A DNA stretch of 58,500 nt. Source: Cristatella mucedo. Its lineage: Eukaryota > Bryozoa > Phylactolaemata > Cristatellidae. Shown here piece by piece: positions 58,216-58,500 of this stretch (the first letter of the stretch is position 1; each line of letters starts with the position of its first letter). The position numbers and the translations under genes were made by a program. The stretch spans positions 392,501 through 451,000 of the forward strand of contig WPIO01000092.1 of the NCBI GenBank assembly GCA_009760855.2. Direction: 5' to 3'. Under the pieces are notes generated by a model. The model had not been told where the DNA came from and made no database searches. It saw only the letters and a program-made list of their open reading frames with translations.

Positions 58216-58500
58216 ACAAAAGCTTATAAAAACCAGCTTTGTATGCCTCACGTATCTTAGCTGTTACTGCTACGCAATACGTTTGTGCCCTTGTCTCGCA
58301 GAAGTAGCCGCGTAATGCCACCGTCGGACGCTTCGGGGATTCTCGATGCCCTGTAACGAAAATGCAAATACGTATCCCTATAGACAGCTGGAACAATACT
58401 GAACTTCTGCTCGTGATCAGTGGCAGAGGTAGACGCATCAAATACTCAACCATTTTATTCTGTATGATAATTTGACTGAGTTTCAAAGTACCACTGTTCT
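58216..58500. other. No recognised feature
   Basis: Window end. Nothing identifiable. Confidence 0.45.

Overview
This is animal nuclear DNA: spliced exons with GT/AG borders, long introns, tRNA-derived SINEs, CR1/L2-like non-LTR retrotransposons (LINEs) and very many long dinucleotide repeats. There are no operons, ribosome binding sites or bacterial genes. I cannot fix the phylum. The one cellular gene is clearly MiT/TFE (MITF/TFEB/TFE3 family), but its bHLH is diverged from the vertebrate proteins I remember, which suggests an invertebrate with a single MiT gene.

The gene lies on the + strand, from 25557 to 50948. I assemble eight exons: 25557-25663, 34502-34799, 39875-40195, 41399-41503, 42314-42494, 49428-49503, 49963-50128 and 50508-50948. 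Every junction is in phase and the sum is 1695 nt (564 residues plus stop). The product has an N-terminal ESGI exon, a Rag-GTPase-binding-like helix, the NPTRYH block, an acidic activation segment, SP and SSSCPADL regulatory sites, a bHLH-zipper split over three exons, and a Gln-rich C-terminal exon with an AKQEP motif. Exon 1 and the exact start of exon 2 are the least certain parts.

The 25 kb upstream (1-25500) holds no gene that I recognise. It contains decayed LINE pieces, SINEs, minisatellites, a degenerate tandem array with a period near 171 bp (20590-21790), and a decayed tandem-repeat coding remnant (18200-18580). The introns contain similar material: a nested LINE-in-LINE insertion (28560-30480), a GT array of about 1 kb (37053-38048), and an antisense LINE with endonuclease and reverse transcriptase frames (42836-45960). 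Downstream of the gene (51000-58500) are further decayed LINE/SINE pieces and one strong hairpin (54792-54842).

I use four working names for mobile families. LINE1-type is CR1/L2-like with a GCGCC...GGGCGC tail hairpin and (ATT)n end. LINE2-type is a second CR1/L2-like family with a pentanucleotide CATAA-like end. SINE1 is tRNA-derived and shares its 3' hairpin with LINE1-type. SINE2 is tRNA-derived and ends in AATCAGCTAG plus (ATTT)n. The SINE1/LINE1 shared tail is the clearest functional relationship among the mobile elements. It implies that SINE1 was copied by the LINE1-type reverse transcriptase.
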